A stretch of 64,000 bases of DNA from Corynebacterium sp. HMSC05H05 (GCF_001807265.1 NZ_KV788422.1:60925-124924), one strand, 5' to 3'. Positions 26,835-35,025 are shown, numbered from the stretch's first letter. A program made the numbers and translations. Notes: a model not told the origin generated them from the sequence alone.

Positions 26835-27437
26835 TTACAAAGAGTCGGCGGCCCAGAAATCGGAAGCGTCGAGCCCGAAGCGGTACAGGCAGCGGCGCAA
26901 CAGCGGCATGGACAGTCCGATGACGCTGGTGGGGTCGCCGTCGATGGAGTCGATGAACCAGCTGCCCAGCGCCTCCAGCGTGAATGCGCCTGCGCATTCC
27001 AGCGGCTGGCCGGAGCGGGCGTAGGCCTCGATGTCGGTGTCGGAGACGTCGCCGAAGCGGATGGTGGTGGCGACGGTGTCCACTACCCACTGACCGCCGA
27101 ACCACACCGCGTGCCCTGTGAGCAGCTGCGCCTCTTTGCCGCGCTGTGCTTTCCAGCGCTCGATGGTCGCCTCAACGGTGTGGGGCTTGCCCAGCAGTTC
27201 ACCGTCGAGGAGCAGCATCGAGTCGCAGCCGACCACCACGTCGTCGGGGAAGTCGGCGATGGCGGTCTCCGCTTTGGCGCGGGCGAGGGTGGAAACGGTG
27301 GTGGCCGCAGGGGCGCTGTGAAGCGATGCGATCACCGCGTCCTCGTCGATGTGCGCCGGCCGCAGCACGGGCCGCACCCCGCCTTGTTCGAGCAGCATGC
27401 GCCGCGACGGCGATTGCGACGCCAACACCAGCCGCAT
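26835..27437 (-). CDS. maf: Maf-like nucleoside triphosphate pyrophosphatase
   Basis: A 200-residue Maf/HAM1-fold protein. These enzymes hydrolyse non-canonical or canonical NTPs to NMP and pyrophosphate. Motifs: LVLASQSPSRRMLLEQ at the N-terminus, VVVGCDSML (catalytic Asp region), GKPHTVEATIERW, and the C-terminal DGDPTSVIGLSMPLL. The ATG overlaps the accE stop by 1 bp. In corynebacteria maf follows accE in the acyl-CoA carboxylase operon, as here, so it is co-expressed with lipid synthesis genes without an obvious functional link. Confidence 0.93.
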   Translation of the reverse strand: MRLVLASQSPSRRMLLEQGGVRPVLRPAHIDEDAVIASLHSAPAATTVSTLARAKAETAIADFPDDVVVGCDSMLLLDGELLGKPHTVEATIERWKAQRGKEAQLLTGHAVWFGGQWVVDTVATTIRFGDVSDTDIEAYARSGQPLECAGAFTLEALGSWFIDSIDGDPTSVIGLSMPLLRRCLYRFGLDASDFWAADSL

Positions 27438-27622
27438 TAGAAGTACGCCGCCGAGTCGAATGCGTGCGGGTTGTACGCGGTGGCGGGGTGGGAGATACCC
27501 CAGTAGTTCGCGTCCGGCTGCACCCCGGCGAGCTTGCGCTCGCGCTGCAGCTGCTCCAGCACTTGCGAAAGTGCCGCAAGTTCCGCCTCGGTGGGGTTGC
27601 CTTTGAGTACCTGAATGTCCAC
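27437..27622 (-). CDS. accE: Acyl-CoA carboxylase epsilon subunit
   Basis: A 61-residue protein of the AccE/PccE type that stabilises the alpha-beta complex in actinobacterial acyl-CoA carboxylases. The pattern VLKGNPTEAELAAL followed by a helix of charged residues and a short C-terminal tail is typical. It lies 10 bp after accD and overlaps maf by 1 bp, which fixes its role as a carboxylase accessory subunit. The short length is normal. Confidence 0.92.
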   Translation of the reverse strand: MDIQVLKGNPTEAELAALSQVLEQLQRERKLAGVQPDANYWGISHPATAYNPHAFDSAAYF

Positions 27623-27632
27623 GTCAGCCTCC

Positions 27633-29147
27633 TTACAGCGGGATGTTGCCGTGCTTTTTCTGCGCCGGGTAGCCCACCTTGCGCTCCAGCAGGCGCAGGC
27701 CCTCGAGCACGCGGTCGCGGGTGGCGGACGGCTCGATCACAGCGTCCACCAGGCCGCGCTCGGTGGCCACGTACGGGTTGAGGTTTTCCTCGGCGTACTG
27801 CTCGGCGTCGGTGCCGATGGCTTCGGCGGCGGTGGGGGCGTCTGCGAGCGCGATCTGCGCGGTCGGCCACGCGAACACCAGGTCCGCGCCCAGGCCCTTC
27901 GAGCCCAGCAGGGCGTACGAGGGGCCGAACGCCTTGCGGGTGACCACGGTGATGGTGCCCACCTGCGCCTCGGCGAACGCGTAGGCAAGTGCCGCCGCGG
28001 CGGCGGACGAGCCGGCACGTTCCTCCTCGACGGCCGGCAGGAAGCCCGGCGAGTCCACGAACTGCACGACCGGCAGGTTGAACGCGTCGCAGGTGCGGAT
28101 GAAGCGGGCGGCCTTGCGGGCGGCATCACGGGTCAGGCAGCCGGCAAGCACGCTCGGCTGCGTGGCCACGACACCAACGGCACGCCCGCCAACATGCGCA
28201 AACCCGGTGACCACAGAGCCTGCGTAGCCAGCGGAAAGCTCGAAGAAGTCCCCGTCGGTGACAGCGTTGACCACGTCGAGCACGTCGTAGGGCTGGTTGT
28301 CGTCGTCCGGGATGAACGTGTCCAGGTCAGCACCGGAACCGGCCGCCTCCGCGCCCAGCGGGGAGGCGGCCTTATTGTTCAGCGGCAGGTAGCCGACCAC
28401 CGCGCGCGCCAGCTCCACGGCCTCCACATCGGTGGCGGCGGTCAGCTGCGCCAGGCCGGTTTCCGCGGCGTGAACGGCGCTGCCGCCGAGCTCCTCGCTC
28501 GTGGTTTCGGTCTCGGTCACCTTGCTCACGATGTCGGCGGTGGTCACGTGCATCGCCGCGCCCTCGGCCATGATGGTGATGTCCGCCAGCGGCACGGTCG
28601 CCGCGGAAAGCGCCGCCGCGTCGCCGGCCACGACCGCGATCTGCGGGATCAGCCCGGATGCGCGGGTGGCGGCGCGCAGGATCTGCGCCTGCATGTGCGC
28701 GGTGACGATGCCTTCCTTCCAGCGCGGGCCGGTGGAATCGTAGATGCCGATCAGCGGCACGCCGGTCTTGGTGGCCAGGTCGTAGATCTTGAGCATCTTC
28801 TCGGCGTAGACCTCGCCGATCTGCCCGTCGAAGACGGTGGGGTCTTGGGAGAACAGGCATACCCTTCGGCCGTCGATAAGCCCATAGCCTGTGACCACGC
28901 CGTCGGTGGAGGGCTTGGACTTGTCCATCTTGTACGCCTCGACGCGGTGCTTCGCCAGCGCGTCGGTTTCCACGAACGTGCCTTCGTCCACAAGCTTTTG
29001 CACGCGCTCGCGGGCGGTGGCGGCCCCGGCTTCGTGCACTGCGTCGATCGCGTCCTGACCGACCGGGGCCTGCGCCTCATCCAGGCGGTTGCGCAGATCC
29101 TCGATGCGGCCCGCGGTGGTGGTCATGTCGGGTTTGGATGAACTCAT
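27633..29147 (-). CDS. accD: Acyl-CoA carboxylase beta subunit (carboxyltransferase)
   Basis: A 504-residue propionyl/acyl-CoA carboxylase beta subunit. The N- and C-terminal crotonase-like halves are visible: ARKAARFIRTCDAFNLPVVQ with FVDSPGF, and YALLGSKGLGADLVFAWP; the oxyanion-hole glycines lie in YDSTGPRWKEG and TRKAFGPSYAL. It carboxylates acetyl-CoA or longer acyl-CoA with biotin carried by AccBC. C. glutamicum has two adjacent beta genes (dtsR2, dtsR1) here; only one is present in this window. TAGACT (29161-29156) ends 8 nt before ATG 29147, so the transcript is probably leaderless. A CGTCGATAAGC motif lies at 28871. Confidence 0.95.
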   Translation of the reverse strand: MSSSKPDMTTTAGRIEDLRNRLDEAQAPVGQDAIDAVHEAGAATARERVQKLVDEGTFVETDALAKHRVEAYKMDKSKPSTDGVVTGYGLIDGRRVCLFSQDPTVFDGQIGEVYAEKMLKIYDLATKTGVPLIGIYDSTGPRWKEGIVTAHMQAQILRAATRASGLIPQIAVVAGDAAALSAATVPLADITIMAEGAAMHVTTADIVSKVTETETTSEELGGSAVHAAETGLAQLTAATDVEAVELARAVVGYLPLNNKAASPLGAEAAGSGADLDTFIPDDDNQPYDVLDVVNAVTDGDFFELSAGYAGSVVTGFAHVGGRAVGVVATQPSVLAGCLTRDAARKAARFIRTCDAFNLPVVQFVDSPGFLPAVEEERAGSSAAAAALAYAFAEAQVGTITVVTRKAFGPSYALLGSKGLGADLVFAWPTAQIALADAPTAAEAIGTDAEQYAEENLNPYVATERGLVDAVIEPSATRDRVLEGLRLLERKVGYPAQKKHGNIPL

Positions 29148-29241
29148 AACGCCTCAGTCTAGATTCCTTATGTGCCGCCATGCTTATCGACGGCTCCGCC
29201 GCCCGCGTTTCACCCTCCGCCGACGGGCAGTAGAGCGGCGC
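29148..29241. other. Short junction between the ATPase gene and accD
   Basis: It holds the accD -10 hexamer (29161-29156), a CGTCGATAAGC motif on the minus strand (29182-29192) and a GC-rich segment. No hairpin followed by T was seen. Confidence 0.5.
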
Positions 29242-30489
29242 CTACGCGCCGAGGAGGGCGAGGGGCATGACGATGATTCCGTCGGGGCGGACGTATGCCT
29301 GTTTACCTGTGGTTACCACCATCAGGTTGGTTACCCGGTCCGGAATGCGATCGCGCAGCCACAGAAGGTGCCGGACGTCGGCGTCCTCAACCCGCGGCTT
29401 GAGTTTGACCTCTACACCGACGACTTCTCGTTCCAGCCCTTCGACGATGAAGTCGACTTCCCTTTCTCCAGCGTTTGATCGGAGGTGGTACACCCGCGCT
29501 CTGGCTGCTTGAGCCAGTACCCGAAGTGTGAGGGCAGTCAGGGATTCGAAGAGTGGCCCAAACATGTGGGCCGCGCGGTTGCTGAGGAGGCTGGATGGGC
29601 CGATGCCGAGCAGTCGTGCCGCGAGAGCGGGGTCGGCGAGGTGGTGTTTGGGGCCCTGCTGCAGCCGCTTGAACTCGTTAAGTTCCGGAACCCACCCAGG
29701 CACGGGATCGAGCAGCCAAATCTTCGCTAGGTGTTCGCGGTATGCGAGCGTAGTTTTCTGATTCGGCTGCTTCACCTGGCCGCCCGTCGTGGCGTCGAGC
29801 AGCCTTGAATAGGCGGTGGTCGTGGAAGTGGCCGCTGCGTAGGCGCGCAGCCAGCTCCGGAGGCTTTCGGGCCGGCGTACTTCGTAGCCTGCATCGGGGA
29901 TGTCGCGGTCGATGATGCGCTCGATGTACGAGTCGAGCATCAGCGTTTGGACCGTGGGGTCAGCCGCGGCGATAGCGGGAAAACCACTGCCGGTGATGAG
30001 CTTGGCGTAATCGCCGACCTCGAAATCCGAGTGTCCGGATACTTCGCTGTCTCCGGCCAAGATCCTGGCGAAGCTGCACGTGGGGTCAGATACGCCGCGT
30101 TCATGGACGGCCATCGGGCGCATTCTTAACGAGTAGATCCGCCCGGCACCCGAATGGGAACCCTTCGCGTCGACGGGAGTGGCCGAGCCGGTGAGCAGAA
30201 AACGCCCGGGGGCAGTTCCCTGGTCCACCTGACGGCGAACCGAATCCCAAATCTGGGGGAGATGCTGCCACTCGTCGATGAGCAACGTGCCGTACGGCGC
30301 TGATGAGAGCGAAAAATCGGCCTCCGCAATGCTGCGCATATCCGGATCATCAAGAAACCACGTGGTGTTGGCGCGGCGTTTAGCGGTGTCAGTCTTGCCG
30401 ACACCTTTGGGCCCGTCGATGGCAATGGCGGGCAGGTGCGGCATGAGGAGGTCGAGCTCGTCGTCGAGGGTGCGTCGGAGGTAGGCCAT
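29242..30489 (-). CDS. DUF4143-type AAA ATPase (accessory gene)
   Basis: A 415-residue ATPase. The N-terminal AAA domain has Walker A GPKGVGKTD, Walker B GTLLIDEWQ and a sensor-type FLLTGSATP. The C-terminal half is a DUF4143-type region with a nuclease-like or PD-(D/E)xK-like end: REVDFIVEGLEREVVGVEVK, containing D...E-x-K. Such genes are mobile accessory genes of unclear role, and some are fitness or defence-like. The ATG at 30489 is preferred because TACAAT (30502-30497) ends 7 nt upstream; another ATG at 30498 lies inside that hexamer. The gene separates accD from birA, which are near neighbours in C. glutamicum. A four-copy repeat array lies immediately upstream. Confidence 0.88.
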   Translation of the reverse strand: MAYLRRTLDDELDLLMPHLPAIAIDGPKGVGKTDTAKRRANTTWFLDDPDMRSIAEADFSLSSAPYGTLLIDEWQHLPQIWDSVRRQVDQGTAPGRFLLTGSATPVDAKGSHSGAGRIYSLRMRPMAVHERGVSDPTCSFARILAGDSEVSGHSDFEVGDYAKLITGSGFPAIAAADPTVQTLMLDSYIERIIDRDIPDAGYEVRRPESLRSWLRAYAAATSTTTAYSRLLDATTGGQVKQPNQKTTLAYREHLAKIWLLDPVPGWVPELNEFKRLQQGPKHHLADPALAARLLGIGPSSLLSNRAAHMFGPLFESLTALTLRVLAQAARARVYHLRSNAGEREVDFIVEGLEREVVGVEVKLKPRVEDADVRHLLWLRDRIPDRVTNLMVVTTGKQAYVRPDGIIVMPLALLGA

Positions 30490-30496
30490 ATGGGGC

Positions 30497-30502
30497 ATTG
30501 TA
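30497..30502 (-). promoter_or_regulatory. -10 hexamer of the DUF4143 ATPase gene
   Basis: TACAAT on the minus strand, 7 nt before ATG 30489. The -35 position, about 17 bp further, falls on the first 23-bp repeat. Confidence 0.55.
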
Positions 30503-30517
30503 CTGCACGAAAGTGTC

Positions 30518-30609
30518 CTACTACCGCATTTTCAGGACTCCTACTACCCGAGTTTCAGAAGGTCTACTACCGCATTTTCAGAACTCCTACTACCCGATTT
30601 TCAGAAACG
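30518..30609. repeat. Four tandem 23-bp repeats between the ATPase gene and birA
   Basis: Units begin at 30518, 30541, 30564 and 30587, an exact 23-bp period, each beginning with CTACTACC. Units 1 and 3 continue CTACTACCGCATTTTCAG and units 2 and 4 CTACTACCCGA(G/T)TTTCAG, so there is a 46-bp higher order. The array fills the space between the two divergent -10 hexamers. Unit 1 covers the -35 place of the ATPase promoter and unit 4 that of birA. Confidence 0.9.
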
Positions 30610-30610
30610 A

Positions 30611-30616
30611 TATGCT
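30611..30616 (+). promoter_or_regulatory. -10 hexamer of birA
   Basis: TATGCT, 8 nt before ATG 30625. It adjoins the last repeat unit. A leaderless birA transcript is implied. Confidence 0.6.
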
Positions 30617-30624
30617 CTTTAGCT

Positions 30625-31353
30625 ATGACTGTGCGCGACATTCAGGCCATCCAGGACGCGGTGGCGGAGTACTGGCCGAACGTGCGGTGGGTGGAAACCA
30701 CCGGATCCACCAACGCCGACCTGCTCAAAGAAGGCGAGCCGGGCACCGTGCTCATCGCCGACGAGCAGACCGCCGGCAAAGGGCGGCTGGGCCGCCACTG
30801 GGTCTCGCCGAAGGGCTCGCAGCTGGCCATGAGCATGGTGGTGGAGGTGCCCGAGAAGGTGCCGCCGTTCGGCCTGCTGTCCATCGCGCCGGGTGTCGCC
30901 GTGACCGATGTGGTGCCACAGGCGCGGCTGAAATGGCCCAACGACGTGCAGATCGGCGGCAAGAAAATCGCCGGCATCCTCTCCGCGCTGGACTTGCCGC
31001 GGGTGATCGTGGGCATCGGCATCAACGTGGTCATGCGGACCGAGGACCTGCCGGTGGAAACCGCCACCGCGCTCAACCTGGAGGGCCTGGACGTGGATTT
31101 CGACGACTTCACCGCCGACATCCTGCGCGCCATGGGCAAGCGCCTCGCCCAGTGGCGCGAGGGCGACCCGCAGCTGCTCGAGGACTACCGCGCCGTGTGC
31201 GCCACCATCGGCCAGCAGGTGCGCCTGGAGATGCGCGAGGGCGAGGAGACCGTCACCGGCACTGTCACCGGGGTCAACGACCAGGGCGAAGTGCTTATCG
31301 ACGGCTCCGCTTTCTCCGTCGGCGACGTCCACCATCTGCGGCCGACATCCTAG
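30625..31353 (+). CDS. birA: Biotin–[carboxylase] ligase
   Basis: A 242-residue monofunctional biotin protein ligase. It activates biotin with ATP and attaches it to the AMKM lysines of AccBC and pyruvate carboxylase. Motifs: TTGSTNADLL, the biotinyl-AMP loop ADEQTAGKGRLGRHWVSPKG, LKWPNDVQIGGKKIAGIL, VVGIGINV and a C-terminal SH3-like domain (GTVTGVNDQGEVLIDG). No N-terminal helix-turn-helix is present, so it is not a repressor of biotin genes. The ATG at 30625 lies 9 bp after a TATGCT hexamer. A CGTCGATAAGC motif lies at 31293. The next gene begins 22 bp after the stop. Confidence 0.96.
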   Translation: MTVRDIQAIQDAVAEYWPNVRWVETTGSTNADLLKEGEPGTVLIADEQTAGKGRLGRHWVSPKGSQLAMSMVVEVPEKVPPFGLLSIAPGVAVTDVVPQARLKWPNDVQIGGKKIAGILSALDLPRVIVGIGINVVMRTEDLPVETATALNLEGLDVDFDDFTADILRAMGKRLAQWREGDPQLLEDYRAVCATIGQQVRLEMREGEETVTGTVTGVNDQGEVLIDGSAFSVGDVHHLRPTS

Positions 31354-31361
31354 GCGTGCAG

Positions 31362-31367
31362 TACCCT
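31362..31367 (+). promoter_or_regulatory. -10 hexamer of the PH-domain gene
   Basis: TACCCT, 8 nt before the ATG at 31376. Confidence 0.4.
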
Positions 31368-31375
31368 GCCTGTTT

Positions 31376-31837
31376 ATGGCTGGCAAAGCACCGTTTCGCG
31401 TCGGCGGGGACGAAGTTGTCCTCGCCGACGTGTGCGCGCCGCTTTCCGCGCTGACCATCCCGCTGCTGGAGCTGGTGGCCGTGACCGGCGTGGCGTGGAT
31501 GGCCGTCGGCTGGATGGACGTGACCCCGCACGTGGACCCGGGCCTGCGCAACATCGTGGTGCTGATCTGGGGGCTGCTCGTGCTGTGGAGGTTCGTCGGC
31601 CCCTTGGTGGCGTCCAGGCGCCGGCGCTTCATCGTCACCGACAGGCGCATCCTGGCCCGCGGCCGGCGCGGGGCGGTGGATTCCATCCCGCTACGCCAGA
31701 TCCACTCCGTGCGCCGCGAGCGCGGCGGCATCAACGTGGCGGTGTACGGCTACGCGCAGCCGATCGTGTTCGAGCGGGTGGGCAAGACCCGCGCGGTGGA
31801 GAAGGCGCTGCAGCGCGCGCTCGGCGCCGCGCGGTAG
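31376..31837 (+). CDS. PH domain-containing membrane protein
   Basis: A 153-residue membrane protein. Two membrane helices are visible (LTIPLLELVAVTGVAWMAVG, about residues 21-43, and NIVVLIWGLLVLWRFVGPLV, about 58-78). The C-terminal half is a bacterial PH domain: RRRRFIVTDRRILARGRRG, then IPLRQIHSVRRERGGINVAVYG. Such proteins are often found near lipid or cell-wall genes, but their ligand is unknown. It is a small single-gene unit after birA, which C. glutamicum also has here. A GC-rich hairpin follows. Confidence 0.85.
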   Translation: MAGKAPFRVGGDEVVLADVCAPLSALTIPLLELVAVTGVAWMAVGWMDVTPHVDPGLRNIVVLIWGLLVLWRFVGPLVASRRRRFIVTDRRILARGRRGAVDSIPLRQIHSVRRERGGINVAVYGYAQPIVFERVGKTRAVEKALQRALGAAR

Positions 31838-31841
31838 GCCT

Positions 31842-31869
31842 GAGGCGCGCGGCCGACGCCGCGCGCCTC
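31842..31869. terminator. GC-rich hairpin after the PH-domain gene
   Basis: GAGGCGCGCGG (31842-31852) pairs perfectly with CCGCGCGCCTC (31859-31869), 6-nt loop. There is no T-run, so termination is only likely. Confidence 0.5.
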
Positions 31870-31888
31870 GCCTCGGGAGGCCCTATCT

Positions 31889-31968
31889 CCGACACTTCGT
31901 GGCGGAATCTGTCAGTGCGCCCCTATATTCCCAGGTCGGCACAAACGGCTGCCGTAATTTGTCAGGAA
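31889..31968 (-). repeat. Dispersed 80-bp intergenic element, copy 1
   Basis: Its reverse complement matches 53968-54047 without gaps at 66 of 80 positions. Read on the minus strand it starts TTCCTGACA and holds GCCGTTTG, GCCGACCTGGG and CTGACAGATTCCGCC in the same order as the other copy. It lies between convergent genes. Confidence 0.85.
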
Positions 31969-32005
31969 CCCCGTCCGGCGCACTCTTTCCGCCCGGCGCT
32001 GGGCG

Positions 32006-32740
32006 CTACTTGTACCCCTTAATCTCGGTGGTGTGCAGCTGCTCGTCCAGGTCCTCGGGGGAGAGCTTGCCGCCCAGAAACTCGGCGGTGACCGGCAGGT
32101 GCAGCTCCATGTCGGTGCCGGGGCAAAGCTCGATCACGGCTTCGTCCACGGTGTAGTCCAGCACGTGGCCGCCGCGCGAGTGCTCGTCGTCGATGAAGTG
32201 GACGTGGCAGCCCGGCACGCCGATGCCTTTGGCGTACATGGGGGTGCGGAAACCGCCGATGACGCCTTCGATGTCGGTGAAGACGTGCTCCGCGTCGTCG
32301 GAAACCGCCTCGGACATCGGTGGGTAGGGCTTTTCCTGCTTGGTCACCGTGCGCACCACCACCTTCTTGAACCGTCCGGTGATCTTCACGGCGGTGAAGA
32401 AGTTGTGGCTGGGCTCGGCATCGTCGATGAATTTGGCCAGTTCGGAGCGGACCATGCCGGCGGGTGCGTCGAAACGCATCCGTGGCACGAAGTTGGTCAC
32501 CACGGTAAACGGTGTGCGCTGGTCCAACTCGGCCACGCGCGCCTTGCCGTCGGAGGTGAGCTGGTGGCACACCCCGTCGAGGATGAGCATCTCGCCGTCG
32601 AGGGCGTCGAAGGTGCCTAGGCCGAAGTTGCCTTTGCTCAGGATGTCGCTGATGGTCAGCTCGCCGTCGTAGATGCCGTCGAGAAGCGCGGTCATCAGCG
32701 AGTTTTGGAAGATGGTGTGGCGGGCGATCGTTTCAGACAT
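32006..32740 (-). CDS. budA: Alpha-acetolactate decarboxylase
   Basis: A 244-residue AlsD/BudA-type enzyme that decarboxylates (S)-2-acetolactate to acetoin. The zinc-binding motif is visible: His179 and His181 in GCHVHF and His192 in RGGHVLDY. Other family blocks are GTFDALDGEMLILDG and GFRTPMYAKGIG. The length is typical. It would divert acetolactate from branched-chain amino acid synthesis to acetoin. No acetolactate synthase gene is in the window. It is divergent from purK (40 bp between starts). Confidence 0.93.
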   Translation of the reverse strand: MSETIARHTIFQNSLMTALLDGIYDGELTISDILSKGNFGLGTFDALDGEMLILDGVCHQLTSDGKARVAELDQRTPFTVVTNFVPRMRFDAPAGMVRSELAKFIDDAEPSHNFFTAVKITGRFKKVVVRTVTKQEKPYPPMSEAVSDDAEHVFTDIEGVIGGFRTPMYAKGIGVPGCHVHFIDDEHSRGGHVLDYTVDEAVIELCPGTDMELHLPVTAEFLGGKLSPEDLDEQLHTTEIKGYK

Positions 32741-32767
32741 GGCTGCGATGCTAGTCGGAGGGGCGAC

Positions 32768-32773
32768 TACAGT
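32768..32773 (+). promoter_or_regulatory. -10 hexamer of purK
   Basis: TACAGT, 7 nt before the GTG at 32781. It supports a leaderless GTG start. Confidence 0.5.
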
Positions 32774-32780
32774 GTGCAGG

Positions 32781-33962
32781 GTGAGTAACGCCTATGGGAT
32801 GCCCGTCGTCGCCGTCATCGGCGACGGCCAGTTGGCACGGATGATGCAGACAGAAGCGATCGAGCTCGGCGTGGAAACCCGCGTGCTGGCCGCAAGCAAG
32901 GACGCCTCGGCCGCGCAGGTGTTCGGCGACGTGCGCCTCGGCGACTACACCAAGCTTGAGGACCTGCGCGCGGTCGTGAGTGGTGCGGATGCGGTCACCT
33001 TCGACCACGAGCATGTGCCCAACGAGTACGCGCAATTGCTTATCGACGGTGGCGTGGCCGTCGAACCCCGCCCCGATGCCCTGATCTACGCACAGGACAA
33101 ACTCGAACAGCGCACGCGCCTGTCTGAGGCTGGCCTGCCGGTGCCGGCGTTTGCGGCGATCGAGTCGGCGGCGGACGCTGAGGCGTTCTGGGACGACACC
33201 GACGGTCAGGTGTGCTTGAAAGCCACCCGCGGCGGCTACGACGGCCACGGGGTGTGGTTCCCGTCAACGCGTGAAGAGTGCGCCGAGCTGGTAGAGGAGC
33301 TTCTGGGCCGCGACCTGCCGCTGATGGCGGAGAAGAAAGTCGCGTTCACCCGCGAGCTGTCCGCCATGGTGGCGCGCAACCGCTCCGGCGACGTGCGCGC
33401 CTGGCCCGTGGTGGAGTCGCGCCAGGACGGCGGCATCTGCCGCGTGGCTATCGCTCCCGCGCCGGACATGTCAGCAGAGCTGGCGAAGCGCTGCGAGGAG
33501 CTCTCCGTGCAGGTCGCCGAAGGCCTGGGCGTGACCGGCGTGTTGGCCGTGGAGCTGTTCGAGTACGAGGGCGAGCATGGCCCGGAGGTCTCAGTCAACG
33601 AGCTGGCCATGCGCCCGCACAACACCGGCCACTGGACCCAGGATGGGTGCGTGACCTCCCAGTTCGAGCAGCATGTGCGGGCTGTGCTGGATTGGCCGTT
33701 AGGTGCCGTCGATACGCTTTCGCCCGCAACTGTCATGGTGAACACACTCGGCGGCGACGAGGACCCCTCTGTGCCGATGGCCGAGCGTGTCATTGCGGTG
33801 ATGCGCAAGTACCCGCAGGCCAAGGTGCACCTCTACGGCAAGGACCACCGCCCCGGGCGCAAGATGGGCCACGTCAACGTGTGCGCCGACAGCGTCGAAG
33901 AGGCGCTCGCCGTGGCCGAAGACGCCGCGCACTACATCATCCACGCAACCTGGAAGGACTAG
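32781..33962 (+). CDS. purK: 5-(carboxyamino)imidazole ribonucleotide synthase
   Basis: A 393-residue ATP-grasp enzyme that makes N5-carboxy-AIR in purine synthesis. The N-terminal GDGQLARMM is the PurK signature (usually GGGQLGRM). Other motifs are [25 protein letters not shown] (ATP-grasp lysine loop) and [22 protein letters not shown] at 32781 was chosen from the -10 spacing; ATG 32799 (MPVVAVIG) would shorten it by six residues. purE follows after 4 bp. A CGTCGATAAGC motif lies at 33038 on the minus strand. Confidence 0.95.
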   Translation: MSNAYGMPVVAVIGDGQLARMMQTEAIELGVETRVLAASKDASAAQVFGDVRLGDYTKLEDLRAVVSGADAVTFDHEHVPNEYAQLLIDGGVAVEPRPDALIYAQDKLEQRTRLSEAGLPVPAFAAIESAADAEAFWDDTDGQVCLKATRGGYDGHGVWFPSTREECAELVEELLGRDLPLMAEKKVAFTRELSAMVARNRSGDVRAWPVVESRQDGGICRVAIAPAPDMSAELAKRCEELSVQVAEGLGVTGVLAVELFEYEGEHGPEVSVNELAMRPHNTGHWTQDGCVTSQFEQHVRAVLDWPLGAVDTLSPATVMVNTLGGDEDPSVPMAERVIAVMRKYPQAKVHLYGKDHRPGRKMGHVNVCADSVEEALAVAEDAAHYIIHATWKD

Positions 33963-33966
33963 ACAC

Positions 33967-34470
33967 ATGGCACAGCCAGTCGTTGGCATCATCATGGGCT
34001 CCGACTCGGACTGGGACACCGTCGCCCCGGCCGCCGAGGTGCTTGCCGAATTCGGCATCCCGTTTGAGGTCGGCGTGGTCTCCGCGCACCGCACGCCGGA
34101 GAAAATGCTGGCGTACGCCAAGGAAGCGCACACGCGCGACCTGCAGGTGATCATCGCCTGCGCCGGGGGAGCGGCGCACCTGCCGGGCATGGTCGCCGCG
34201 GCAACCCCGCTGCCGGTCATCGGCATCCCTCGCGCCCTGGACACGCTGGACGGGCTGGACTCGCTGCTGTCCATCGTGCAGATGCCGGGCGGGGTGCCGG
34301 TTGCCACCGTCTCCATCGGTGGGGCGAAGAACGCAGGGCTTTTGGCCGCGCGCATCCTGGGAGCGGCGGACCCGTCCGTGCAGCGCAAGATGGTGGACTA
34401 CCAGGCGCGCATGGCGTCCGAGGTGGAGCGTAAAGACGAGGCGCTGCGCAAGCGCCTGATGGGTGAATAA
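33967..34470 (+). CDS. purE: N5-carboxyaminoimidazole ribonucleotide mutase
   Basis: A 167-residue PurE class I mutase that converts N5-carboxy-AIR to CAIR. Motifs: [48 protein letters not shown], and [20 protein letters not shown]. It works directly after PurK. It overlaps the YdcF-family gene by 8 bp. The C-terminal extension after residue 155 is short and charged. Confidence 0.97.
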   Translation: MAQPVVGIIMGSDSDWDTVAPAAEVLAEFGIPFEVGVVSAHRTPEKMLAYAKEAHTRDLQVIIACAGGAAHLPGMVAAATPLPVIGIPRALDTLDGLDSLLSIVQMPGGVPVATVSIGGAKNAGLLAARILGAADPSVQRKMVDYQARMASEVERKDEALRKRLMGE

Positions 34471-34930
34471 CCCGATCGTCGTGCTGGGCGCCCGCATCGT
34501 CGACGGGCGCCCTTCGCGCATGCTCGAGTTCCGGCTGCGCCGGGCGCTCGAGGTGTGGCGTGCGGCCCCCGCGCCGCTGGTGGTTACCGGGTTTGACGAG
34601 GCCCCGGTGATGGCGGCGTGGCTCGTGGCGCACGGGGTGCCAGAGTCGGAGGTGGTGCTGGAGCCGGAGGCGCGCTCCACCAACGAAAACCTGGAGCGCT
34701 CCCGGGCGCTGTTCCCGGACGCCGCCTACCTGACCGTGGTGACCAGCGGGTTTCACGTTCTGCGCACCCGCGTGTGGGCGTGGCACCTGGGCATCCCGGT
34801 GCGGCTGGTGGCGGCGCCGACCCCGGAGACGTCGCGGGTGAAAAACTACGCGCGGGAGGTGGTGGCGCTGCCGCACTCTGTGGCGCGGGTCGTGTGGCGC
34901 CGTTTCGTGCGCCGGGTGCTCGGGCGGTAG
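34463..34930 (+). CDS. YdcF-family protein (DUF218)
   Basis: A 155-residue DUF218/YdcF-type protein. The fold is suggested by [22 protein letters not shown] (phosphate-type loop), [16 protein letters not shown] and [15 protein letters not shown]. The S-T-x-E-N and S-x-F-H-xx-R motifs are the core of the family. Members are thought to bind nucleotides or act in envelope synthesis, and its function here is unknown. The GTG at 34463 overlaps purE by 8 bp, so it is translationally coupled. Confidence 0.88.
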   Translation: MNNPIVVLGARIVDGRPSRMLEFRLRRALEVWRAAPAPLVVTGFDEAPVMAAWLVAHGVPESEVVLEPEARSTNENLERSRALFPDAAYLTVVTSGFHVLRTRVWAWHLGIPVRLVAAPTPETSRVKNYAREVVALPHSVARVVWRRFVRRVLGR

Positions 34931-34956
34931 GGGGCGCAGGGGCGCCCTACAGAGTT

Positions 34957-35025
34957 AAACCCTGAGCAAGCGATCCGGAGTATGGCCCAAAAACGGCCAA
35001 GCTCAGGGGCGCTTCCTCAGGGTTT
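34957..35025. repeat. Long imperfect palindrome between convergent genes
   Basis: AAACCCTGAGCAAGCG (34957-34972) pairs with CGCTTCCTCAGGGTTT (35010-35025), 15 of 16 positions. A small inner stem pairs TGGCC (34983-34987) with GGCCA (34995-34999). It lies after the YdcF gene and before the convergent 35058-35369 gene. Confidence 0.75.

Noticed and set aside
30518..30609. Possible CRISPR array
   Set aside because: The four units are contiguous, with no spacers between them, and alternate in two variants. No cas gene is near.
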